Shown piece by piece: positions 1 to 6,738 of a stretch of DNA of 44,091 bases. This stretch comes from Flammeovirgaceae bacterium (lineage in GTDB: Bacteria > Bacteroidota > Bacteroidia > Cytophagales > Cyclobacteriaceae). The position numbers and the translations under genes were made by a program. Positions within the stretch are counted from its first letter, which is position 1. Every line of letters starts with the position of its first letter. The notes beneath the pieces were generated by a model. The model did not search any database, was not told where the DNA came from, and was given only the letters and a program-made list of their open reading frames with translations. The DNA is taken from positions 1-44,091 of the forward strand of contig JAJTGY010000035.1 in NCBI GenBank assembly GCA_021298015.1, in the 5' to 3' direction.

Positions 1-77
1 ACAACTTAAAATGTTGATTATTAAATCTATTTCAAGCATTTCCTCTAATGGCCGCCATTAGAACTTTTTCCTAATGA

Positions 78-404
78 CAATTCCGGGTTAATCAGGAACT
101 TGATTTAAGCGCTATTGCAGGGGTTTGGAACCACGGCTCGGTAATTCGTGGCTGGTTACTGGAACTGACCCAAAGGGTCCTCGAAAGGGATCGGAATCTG
201 GAGTCAATCCGCGGCACCATGAATTCCTCGGGCGAGGGAAAATGGACGGTGGAGACCGCGCTGGAACTGGGTGTGCCAGCCCCGGTAATCACGATGTCGT
301 TGCTTATGCGCTACCGGTCGCAACAAGAAGATACGTTTGCCGGTAAGGTGTTTGCTGCTCTTCGCAAAGAATTTAGCGGCCATTCGGTGGAGCCGAAAAA
401 GTGA
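78..404 (+). pseudogene. 6-phosphogluconate dehydrogenase, C-terminal fragment only
   Basis: The frame read from 78 gives the C-terminal part of a decarboxylating 6-phosphogluconate dehydrogenase of the short (about 300 aa, YqeC/GntZ-like) class, an enzyme of the oxidative pentose phosphate pathway. Recognisable pieces are VWNHGSVIRGWLLEL, then GEGKWTVETALELGVPAPVI, then a C-terminal segment ending in HSVEPKK. About 105 residues match; the NADP-binding Rossmann domain is missing. It is not simply cut by the window edge: two stop codons in a row in the same frame (72-77) precede it, and none of the three frames in 1-77 resembles the missing part. Homology seems to begin near 96. The first in-frame ATG is at 219, which would make only 61 residues. 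I call it a 5'-truncated remnant. A misassembly or contig-edge artefact near 80-95 would look the same. Confidence 0.7.
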
Positions 405-442
405 TCCCTGAAGTCTGATTTTTGCCGCTTACCCTGAGTACA

Positions 443-473
443 TTGATAGGTGGAGGTTTTCTTTTTACCTTTC
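443..473 (+). promoter_or_regulatory. Possible promoter of the metalloprotease gene
   Basis: TTG (443-445), a 20-nt spacer and TACCTTTC (466-473, one mismatch to the Bacteroidota -7 box TAnnTTTG) lie 24 nt before the ATG at 498. Its placement argues that translation starts at 498 and not at the in-frame ATG at 450. The match is weak. Confidence 0.3.
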
Positions 474-497
474 TCGATAAACCTACCAAAAAATTAT

Positions 498-2963
498 ATG
501 CGTCTCTTTTTGATTGTTGTTTTGTTCATATATGCCCTGACTGCGTATGGTCAGCGAAAAAAAGCGGAGAACCCCACTACACCCCCTCCGCCAACGGGCA
601 TTGCAGCCAAAACGAGTGGCATGGCCCGGCATGATGGGTTTTTTACATTCTTCTATGATGATAAACAGGATAAGGTTCACCTTTTGGTGGACAAAGTCGA
701 TATCGAGTTTCTGTATGTTGAGTCTCTAACAGCTGGCATAGGCTCAAATGATATAGGGCTTGATCGCAACCAGCTCGGCCGGGAGCGAATCGTCCGGTTT
801 GAGCGAAGAGGGAACAAACTCCTGTTGGTGGAACCCAACTACTTTTTTCGTGCTGTCAGCAATCATGAAGCGGAACGCAAGGCCGTAGAAGAGTCTTTTG
901 CGCAGTCGGTGTTATGGGGTTTCACCGTTTCGGCTCAAGAGGAGGGTAAACTACTGGTAGATGCTACTGATTTCTTCCTTCAGGATGTGCACGATGTAAC
1001 GGGCAGACTTCGCAGCCTGCAACAAGGCAGCTACAGCCTCGACAAAAGCCGGTCTGCGTTTTACTTGCCACGAACAAAAAATTTTCCATTGAACACCGAG
1101 TGGGAAGTTACGCTGACATTTACCGGGCAGGCTACCGGTGAATTTATCCGCTCCGTGACTCCCACGCCCTCGGCCGTAACGGTGCGCGAGCATTTTTCAT
1201 TCATCCAATTGCCGGACTCGGGCTATGAACCCCGGGCCTTTGATCCCCGGGCCGGTTATTTTTCTACCAGTTACTACGACTATGCTACACCCATTGCTGA
1301 GCCTATCGAGAAGAGATTTATAACCCGGCACCGATTGAAAAAGAAAGACCCTGCCGCAGCTGTCAGCGAGCCGGTTAAACCGATTGTTTACTATATGGAT
1401 CCAGGGGCTCCTGAACCCATTCGCTCGGCTTTGATGGAAGGTGCGCAGTGGTGGAATAAGGCCTTTGAAGCAGCAGGATACAAAGATGCTTTTCAGGTAA
1501 AGGTATTACCCGAAGGCGCTGACCCCATGGACGTGCGTTACAATATCATCAATTGGGTACATCGCTCAACGCGTGGCTGGTCTTACGGTGGCGGTATTAC
1601 CGATCCGCGTTCGGGAGAAATTTTGAAAGGCCATGTTGTGCTGGGGTCGTTGCGCGTACGGCAGGATTTTCTCATTGCCGAGGGGCTTTTAGCTCCGTAT
1701 GAAACAGGAAAGCCGGTCTCGAAAGAGATGGAGCAGATGGCACTCAACCGCTTGAAGCAACTTGCAGCGCACGAGGTGGGCCACACCCTGGGTCTGGCGC
1801 ATGCCTATTCGTCCAGTTCCGAGGGGCGCTCGTCCGTTATGGACTACCCCCATCCACTGGTTCGGCTGAATGCAGGCAAGATTGATTTGTCCGAAGCTTA
1901 TGACAATAAGATTGGTGAATTCGACAAAGTTTCAATCACGTATGGCTATCAGGATTTTCCTGCGGGCACGGACGTGCCCAACGCGCTCAACACCATTATC
2001 CAAAACTCACTTAAAGCCGGCATGACATTTTTGAGTGACCAGGATGCACGCCCGGCCGGAAGTGCTCACCCATTCACCCATCTGTGGGATAATGGCCAGA
2101 GTGCGCACCAGGAGTTGAATCGCGTGCTTGATGTTCGTGCCATGGCGTTAAAGCAATTTGGCGAGCGAAACATTCCCGAGGGACGGCCCATGGCGATGCT
2201 GGAAGAAGTTCTGGTACCCCTGTTTTTTTTCCACCGCTACCAGACTGAAGCTGCAGCGAAAGTAGTTGGCGGGTTGAACTATCGCTACGCCCTTCGGGGC
2301 GATGGCCAGCCCGTTACCCAGTTCGTGCCTGCGGCTGATCAACGCCAGGCGCTGGACGCGCTTCTTCGCACGGTGCAGCCCGAGACGTTGATCCTCCCTG
2401 AATCGACTCTGCGGCTGATTCCGCCCCGGCCGTTGGGTTACGAACGTAGCCGGGAGGTGGTCAAGATTCGAACAGAGCTGACGTTTGATCCGTTCTCGGC
2501 TGCAGAAAGTGCGGCTGACATGACTTTTTCATTGCTCTTCCACCCGGCCCGGGCCAACCGGCTTTGGGAGTATCATGCGCGCGAGTCTGCCTTGCCCTCG
2601 TTTACTGAAGTTGTGGAAAAATCCATGACGTCCACAATTCTGGGCAACACGCCATCAGGTTATGCCGGTGCGGTGCAGATGACCGTTAATCATTCCGCCC
2701 TTACTCACCTGATGCGGCTTGCCCGCCATCGTGAGGCATCCGCGCAGGTGAAAGCCATGGTCCAATATCAGCTTTCACGCCTTCAGGAAAAGCTGAGCTT
2801 GCGTACCAAAACGGCTACGGGTGATTGGGCGGCTCACTATCAGTTTTTGCTATCTCAGATCGAGACGTTCCAGGATGATCCGGCTGAGTTTGAAGCACCG
2901 GTGCTGCTCACCGCTCCTCCGGGCCAACCAATCGGGTCGCTTGATGCCTGCGATTGGCATTGA
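498..2963 (+). CDS. Secreted zinc-dependent metalloprotease (DUF5117/DUF4953 type)
   Basis: A predicted exported protease of 821 aa. The start at 498 is chosen because it opens directly on a signal peptide (MRLFLIVVLFIYALTAYGQ); an in-frame ATG at 450 would put 16 polar residues in front of it. After the signal come a Pro-rich linker, a beta-rich DUF5117-like region (about 40-200), then the catalytic part. The metzincin zinc motif HEVGHTLGLAH spans residues 425-435 (His425, Glu426, His429, His435) and is followed by a Met-turn-like SVMDYP at 446-451. The family is common in Bacteroidota and usually encoded alone. Substrate and final location (periplasm, surface or outside) are unknown; there is no obvious C-terminal type IX sorting domain. 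It converges on the RRM gene. Its upstream neighbour is the 6PGDH remnant, from which it appears transcriptionally separate. Confidence 0.93.
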   Translation: MRLFLIVVLFIYALTAYGQRKKAENPTTPPPPTGIAAKTSGMARHDGFFTFFYDDKQDKVHLLVDKVDIEFLYVESLTAGIGSNDIGLDRNQLGRERIVRFERRGNKLLLVEPNYFFRAVSNHEAERKAVEESFAQSVLWGFTVSAQEEGKLLVDATDFFLQDVHDVTGRLRSLQQGSYSLDKSRSAFYLPRTKNFPLNTEWEVTLTFTGQATGEFIRSVTPTPSAVTVREHFSFIQLPDSGYEPRAFDPRAGYFSTSYYDYATPIAEPIEKRFITRHRLKKKDPAAAVSEPVKPIVYYMDPGAPEPIRSALMEGAQWWNKAFEAAGYKDAFQVKVLPEGADPMDVRYNIINWVHRSTRGWSYGGGITDPRSGEILKGHVVLGSLRVRQDFLIAEGLLAPYETGKPVSKEMEQMALNRLKQLAAHEVGHTLGLAHAYSSSSEGRSSVMDYPHPLVRLNAGKIDLSEAYDNKIGEFDKVSITYGYQDFPAGTDVPNALNTIIQNSLKAGMTFLSDQDARPAGSAHPFTHLWDNGQSAHQELNRVLDVRAMALKQFGERNIPEGRPMAMLEEVLVPLFFFHRYQTEAAAKVVGGLNYRYALRGDGQPVTQFVPAADQRQALDALLRTVQPETLILPESTLRLIPPRPLGYERSREVVKIRTELTFDPFSAAESAADMTFSLLFHPARANRLWEYHARESALPSFTEVVEKSMTSTILGNTPSGYAGAVQMTVNHSALTHLMRLARHREASAQVKAMVQYQLSRLQEKLSLRTKTATGDWAAHYQFLLSQIETFQDDPAEFEAPVLLTAPPGQPIGSLDACDWH

Positions 2964-2973
2964 GCAAAATAAA

Positions 2974-2998
2974 AATGTCAGGCTTTTGGCCTGACATT
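2974..2998 (-). terminator. Rho-independent terminator of the RRM gene (possibly bidirectional)
   Basis: A perfect 10-bp stem (2974-2983 with 2989-2998, arms AATGTCAGGC/GCCTGACATT) closes a 5-nt loop. Read on the minus strand it is followed by a run TTTTTATTTT, so it fits the end of the RRM gene best. On the plus strand no strong T-run follows, so its use by the convergent metalloprotease gene is less certain. Confidence 0.8.
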
Positions 2999-3021
2999 GA
3001 AGTTTCGATTGCAATTCGGAA

Positions 3022-3348
3022 TTATTCTCCGCGATTGAAGCCGCCCCTGCGGAAACCTCCGCCACCGCCACCGCTGCGGTATCCACCACCGCCACCGGAA
3101 CGCTCTTCGCGAGGACGTGCCTCGTTAACAACCAGAGCCTTGCCCAAGAAGTCAGCACCGTTAAGGCTGCTGATGGCCTGGCGCGCTGCGCTGTCATCGG
3201 TCATTTCCACGAAACCGAAACCGCGGCTACGCTGCGTTTCGCGATCCATGATGATTTTGGCTGAAGCTACTTCGCCATACTGGCTGAAAAGCTCGCGTAA
3301 CTGATCCTCTGAAGCTTTCCAGGGGATGTTAGCAACATAAATGTTCAT
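3022..3348 (-). CDS. Glycine-rich RRM RNA-binding protein
   Basis: A 108-aa single RNA-recognition-motif protein of the kind found in Bacteroidota and cyanobacteria, where such proteins are tied to cold response and RNA chaperoning. RNP2 is IYVANI (residues 3-8) and RNP1 is RGFGFVEM (42-49), each with the expected aromatic residues for stacking on single-stranded RNA. Residues 84-108 are a Gly/Arg-rich tail (blocks of five and six glycines with RGG-like spacing), which usually adds nonspecific RNA affinity. The gene is monocistronic: its own promoter-like sequence lies at 3463-3489, giving a leader of about 110 nt, and a terminator lies at 2974-2998. The long AT-rich leader could be a site of temperature-dependent or self control; that is inference. 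Confidence 0.95.
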   Translation of the reverse strand: MNIYVANIPWKASEDQLRELFSQYGEVASAKIIMDRETQRSRGFGFVEMTDDSAARQAISSLNGADFLGKALVVNEARPREERSGGGGGYRSGGGGGGFRRGGFNRGE

Positions 3349-3462
3349 TGTACTAAAAGTTGAAAATTAAGTTTACTGTTTCGTTAATCGCCTAATCTCA
3401 ACTTTAGAATACACCTTAATAGAAAAGTACCGAAAGAGAGACCTAACCAATCAACTAAACGT

Positions 3463-3489
3463 CAAATATACAGAAAATATTAATTACAA
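3463..3489 (-). promoter_or_regulatory. Bacteroidota-type promoter of the RRM gene
   Basis: On the minus strand TTG (3487-3489), a 16-nt spacer and TATATTTG (3463-3470, exact TAnnTTTG) are present. The spacer is a little short of the usual 19 nt. Transcription would begin near 3456, leaving an untranslated leader of about 108 nt. The -35-like element lies immediately beside the TAA that ends the open frame at 3484. Confidence 0.6.
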
Positions 3490-3696
3490 CGCCAAACCGG
3501 CTATTTCCGTACCCCTCAAACAGCAGTCCTTTTGCCCGTTTTCCGCGCGTTGGTCCTTCGTTTTTCCGGTCCCGATCGCCAGGTCGCAGCCTTCAGCGTG
3601 CCAAAAACCGCGATTTCGGCAATTCGGGGGGCCTTGCTTGCTCGTTGCCAACCAAAAGGCGCAACCCAGTATTCCCGATGAATGCGCCCGGCAACC
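3484..3696 (-). other. GC-rich structured segment with an uninterrupted frame; ncRNA or small ORF candidate
   Basis: This stretch between the RRM promoter and the small membrane ORF is clearly richer in G and C than its AT-rich right-hand neighbour. Read on the minus strand it stays open for 70 codons from just after the TAG at 3697 to a TAA at 3484. The frame has no ATG; a TTG at 3651 would give a 55-residue, Cys/Trp-containing peptide beginning MATSKQGPPNC. The first 50 nt can also fold: outer stem 3644-3649/3690-3695 (6 bp) and inner stem 3658-3663/3683-3688 (6 bp). I cannot tell whether it is an untranslated RNA, a small gene, an intergenic repeat or the trailer of the upstream operon. 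Confidence 0.35.
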
Positions 3697-3801
3697 CTAC
3701 CTGCGCTTGCGAAATATCAGCCTGTAACTAATCATAAACAGGATCAAACCCCCGGCCATGGCCAGCAGGATTCCGGGCGTTATGTGTTGAATACCGTGCA
3801 T
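3697..3801 (-). CDS. Small single-pass membrane protein (34 aa)
   Basis: A short ORF begins 15 nt after the stop of the HhH-barrel gene. It encodes 34 residues: a short N-terminus (MHGIQHITPG), one clear hydrophobic helix at about residues 10-28, and a strongly basic end (FRKRR). This fits a small inner-membrane protein with its C-terminus in the cytoplasm. I recognise no family. The position suggests it is the last gene of the outer-membrane operon. No Shine-Dalgarno sequence is visible, as is normal here, so the call rests on the helix, the charge pattern and the spacing. Confidence 0.5.
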   Translation of the reverse strand: MHGIQHITPGILLAMAGGLILFMISYRLIFRKRR

Positions 3802-3816
3802 ATCATTCTGGTTGTG

Positions 3817-5862
3817 TCAGAGTTTCAAAAGTAATTGACATTTTATCTCGTTACGTTCATTTCCATCAATCAGGTCGCTGCCACTACCGATTTGCGTCCG
3901 GTCGCTAAAGCGTGTTTTGGCCCATCGCAGGTAGGCAGTTAGTCGTTTGTTAATGGCATACTCCGCCAGCAGGTAGTGACGTACGCCAACTCCGAAATAG
4001 GCAGGAAAAGAAAAGGCAAGCCAAACGTCTTTCTCGTAAACATAAAGCCGGTTATCATAGTCATCAGTGTCGAATAGGGCGTATCGCCCCGATAGCGTGA
4101 CTCGGCCGAGCCGCGCGCTGATATCCTGAATAACCGCAAAGCCACGAGTTGTTTTGACGAGATTGTATTCGCTGAACTGCAGGCGTGTTTTGAAGCGAAT
4201 GATTTTGGGGTCGCCATAGTCTACATTTATCCAATAGTTTCGTTTTACGCCCGACCCGGTTTGGTAAAGTGGGCTATCCTGGGAGAGGTTTCGCTCTTTT
4301 TGCTCTTCCCGAGCCTGCAGAAAGACAAAGATATGCCGGGTAGGTTGCCAATTGAAACGTAACAACCATTCGTAGCCGACCGATGGCCGATAGGCGCGGT
4401 AGCGCAGCCATGGAAAGCGAAAGAGGTCAACATAGCCGGCCCCTGATATCTTGCGCGAGGGTATTATCTTAATCCCCCAATAGCAGCCACTTTCATTTTG
4501 GGGTGTGCTGTTTTCACTCAACGCGTTGGCATAAAAGCTGTGATAATTCCTGTCGAACTTGCGAGCCAGGATCGCCAAGTCAACTTTGGCGCTTACGCTG
4601 GTGAGCAGGCCTCCCGTAATGGCCCTGCCGGCCCCAATCGATTGTACCGCTTCAGAGAAGAAGACAAAGTTTTGCCAGGAGTAATTGACAAAAATTCCAA
4701 TGTTGTCGTTTTGCGAGCCGTTGAAATAATACCCGTTATACACATTGGTTTTTCGCTGAAGAGAAAGACCGAAGTTTGTATGATGCCAGTAGATACCGGC
4801 ATCAAGTGAGTTACTTCGCGCTTCTACAACAAGGCCTGCATTTTGTTCGCGCAGCGTGTGCCGGTTATCCTGTTCTTGAGCCGACCGATGCAGCCCGGTG
4901 AAGTAGATGGATGAGAAATTACCTGACTCCCGGTCGTTGTCATTCTCAATTTGAGCATCGCGGGGCGCGGACGAGCCGAAGGCATGAACGGTAACTTTGG
5001 GTAAGACCGCATACGACAGGGCCACACCCCGAAAGAAACCTGCCTCACTTACGGATGTGTAGGGCAGGAAGCCAAGGTTGCTGCGCCTGACGGTGGTTAC
5101 CGACTCGGCATTTTTCCCCAATCCGAATGCGCCCCCCAGAGCGAGCCCCTGGCCAAATTGAGCCTGAAAATCGCCAATGATCAGATTTTTGACTCTGCCC
5201 TTGTTCATCAACTGCCCGTGAACTGACCAAAAGTCGAACCCATATTGTCGGCCATTTTGCCATCGAAACGGTTCACCGGCATCGTGGTCGGCTGTGAAGC
5301 CAAAACTGAAATCACCAGGTCGTGCCAGGCGATACCGTATATAAAAATCTTGCCGCAGGCCCGGAAAGCGCTTTAATGTATCGGACGACAAAAAGCCGAC
5401 ACGGGTTTCCATCACCTGCTCCGTGCGAAGAATGAGGTAATGATTGTCTTCACTGCGAATGCGCTGCCATAGGTTGCGGTCAACCGTTTGTGTAGCATCC
5501 CGAACGGTGACAAACGGTATAATCTTCAAAAAGAGATCCCGTGTAAATCCGGGAATCGACTGCAATTCGTACACTGAGAGAAAGGGTCCGAGTTGCTGTC
5601 GGTAGTCCAGGATCTTTTGCAGTAACAGCTCATCCAATACCAACAAAGCACGCAGTTGTTCTTCGGTAGCGTTATTCAGATCTAACGGATTAGCCAGCAG
5701 TTGCAACAGGTTTTCGTATAACTCCTGGTAGTTTAAGTCCTGATCTTGTACGGCAAAGAATTCATCGGTCAGTTTTTCGAGATTAATCTCCCTTCGCGGA
5801 AAATCCTGACTGGATGCCCGAAGGCCTGCACCCAGTAGCCCGATGATAAGCCAGCGCTTCAT
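3817..5862 (-). CDS. Exported ComEA-type helix-hairpin-helix protein with C-terminal beta-barrel
   Basis: A 681-aa protein of a Bacteroidota family usually labelled only as helix-hairpin-helix domain-containing. The start at 5862 is chosen because it gives a signal peptide (MKRWLIIGLLGAGLRASSQ) and an ATGA overlap with the upstream gene. Residues about 58-118 resemble the ComEA tandem HhH fold: LDLNNATEEQLRAL, then YRQQLGPFLSVYELQSIPGF, then KIIPFV. The first hairpin lacks the usual GxG and the second keeps only PG, so DNA binding may be weak or lost. From about residue 150 to the end the sequence alternates polar and aromatic/hydrophobic residues as in a large outer-membrane barrel and ends LLLKL. 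ComEA binds incoming DNA in the periplasm of competent bacteria; a role in DNA uptake here is inference. It is the third of three consecutive outer-membrane genes. Confidence 0.8.
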   Translation of the reverse strand: MKRWLIIGLLGAGLRASSQDFPRREINLEKLTDEFFAVQDQDLNYQELYENLLQLLANPLDLNNATEEQLRALLVLDELLLQKILDYRQQLGPFLSVYELQSIPGFTRDLFLKIIPFVTVRDATQTVDRNLWQRIRSEDNHYLILRTEQVMETRVGFLSSDTLKRFPGLRQDFYIRYRLARPGDFSFGFTADHDAGEPFRWQNGRQYGFDFWSVHGQLMNKGRVKNLIIGDFQAQFGQGLALGGAFGLGKNAESVTTVRRSNLGFLPYTSVSEAGFFRGVALSYAVLPKVTVHAFGSSAPRDAQIENDNDRESGNFSSIYFTGLHRSAQEQDNRHTLREQNAGLVVEARSNSLDAGIYWHHTNFGLSLQRKTNVYNGYYFNGSQNDNIGIFVNYSWQNFVFFSEAVQSIGAGRAITGGLLTSVSAKVDLAILARKFDRNYHSFYANALSENSTPQNESGCYWGIKIIPSRKISGAGYVDLFRFPWLRYRAYRPSVGYEWLLRFNWQPTRHIFVFLQAREEQKERNLSQDSPLYQTGSGVKRNYWINVDYGDPKIIRFKTRLQFSEYNLVKTTRGFAVIQDISARLGRVTLSGRYALFDTDDYDNRLYVYEKDVWLAFSFPAYFGVGVRHYLLAEYAINKRLTAYLRWAKTRFSDRTQIGSGSDLIDGNERNEIKCQLLLKL

Positions 5863-6671
5863 GCCCCCTTGTTTTTTCGGTTGATGGAATACGTAGCGGA
5901 AAGCATGTGCCGCGTACCCAGCACCCAACTGTGTTGCAGTGCATAGTCTACTTTCAGGCGATGGGGCGTAAACCCAACACCAAGAAACAGCGCGGAGGGA
6001 CTAGTCCAAAAACCTGAGCGGGCGTAAATCTTCGGGTGCACATTATACTCTATCCCTGATTTCCAGATCAGATCGCGCTCCACGTCCTTCTCAACCTCCG
6101 TAGCCAGCGTGGTGCGTTCCGTGGGCTGATATCGTAAACCAGCCAGCAGAAGGGTCGGTATTTTTTCTTGTGTTTCACCTATGGTTGGCATATTGATGTT
6201 AATGGCATAAGCGCCAATCCAAAGAGTGGGTAGCAGTTGCGTAATGCCGCCTGCCGTTATGCCAAGTGCGTGTCTCGTTTCAAAACCGGATGCCCGGTAT
6301 TGAATGTGGCTAAGGCGAACACCTAGTGCGGTATTACCGATTTGGTGACCATAGCCCACGCTCAATAACTGCTCGCTGTATAATTGGTCACCAAACCGAA
6401 ACACGGCTACCGACCCGGCCCCGGCCGAAAAAGGCTGGGTAAAGGCTGCACCTGTTCGGTTTGCACCTGGCAGCGCTGGGACTGCCTCCAGGGCAAAGCT
6501 TGCCGTCCTTTGCCGCACGGCTGCAAGGCCTGCTGGGTTATTGAAAATTGACCACTCATCAAAGCTGGCGGCAGTGGCGTAGCCCAAGGCCGCGCCCCGT
6601 GCACCCATAAGGGTACTCACGCTTTGCGCCCAGCCGGGCACGGCCAATGCGAGCAAAATCAAGAGTTTCAC
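5859..6671 (-). CDS. PorV/PorQ-like outer-membrane beta-barrel protein
   Basis: A 270-aa predicted outer-membrane protein. A GTG at 6671 is preferred as start because it opens on a signal peptide (VKLLILLALAVPGWAQ); a TTG at 6719 would add 16 residues with no clear role. The N-terminal signature MGARGAALGYATA, followed by FNNPAGLA, is like the PorV/PorQ and FadL-like proteins of Bacteroidota, where the NPAGL segment sits near the barrel's inner plug. The remainder alternates as short strands. PorV is a shuttle protein of the type IX secretion system, but this protein is shorter than PorV and no other secretion gene lies nearby, so that role is not claimed. The gene overlaps the downstream HhH-barrel gene by ATGA, suggesting coupled translation, and follows the Omp85-like gene by 67 nt. 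Confidence 0.8.
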   Translation of the reverse strand: MKLLILLALAVPGWAQSVSTLMGARGAALGYATAASFDEWSIFNNPAGLAAVRQRTASFALEAVPALPGANRTGAAFTQPFSAGAGSVAVFRFGDQLYSEQLLSVGYGHQIGNTALGVRLSHIQYRASGFETRHALGITAGGITQLLPTLWIGAYAININMPTIGETQEKIPTLLLAGLRYQPTERTTLATEVEKDVERDLIWKSGIEYNVHPKIYARSGFWTSPSALFLGVGFTPHRLKVDYALQHSWVLGTRHMLSATYSINRKNKGA

Positions 6672-6738
6672 CGAGTTGAAAATACAAAACCGGCCGCATT
6701 CTGTGTAAGCGGAGACCAAAATTTTGATTCCGGCTCTC

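Noticed and set aside
450..497. Upstream ATG of the metalloprotease (16 extra residues)
   Set aside because: The signal peptide starts at 498 and a promoter-like sequence overlaps 450-473.
2954..3304. 116-aa plus-strand Pro-rich frame over the RRM gene
   Set aside because: The Pro-rich stretch is the complement of the Gly codons of the RRM tail, not a separate gene.
3349..3720. SRP RNA, RNase P RNA or tmRNA in the GC-rich spacer
   Set aside because: None of the conserved core motifs of these RNAs is present on either strand.
5859..6671. Type IX secretion component PorV
   Set aside because: The N-terminal signature is similar, but the protein is too short and no por, gld or spr gene is adjacent.
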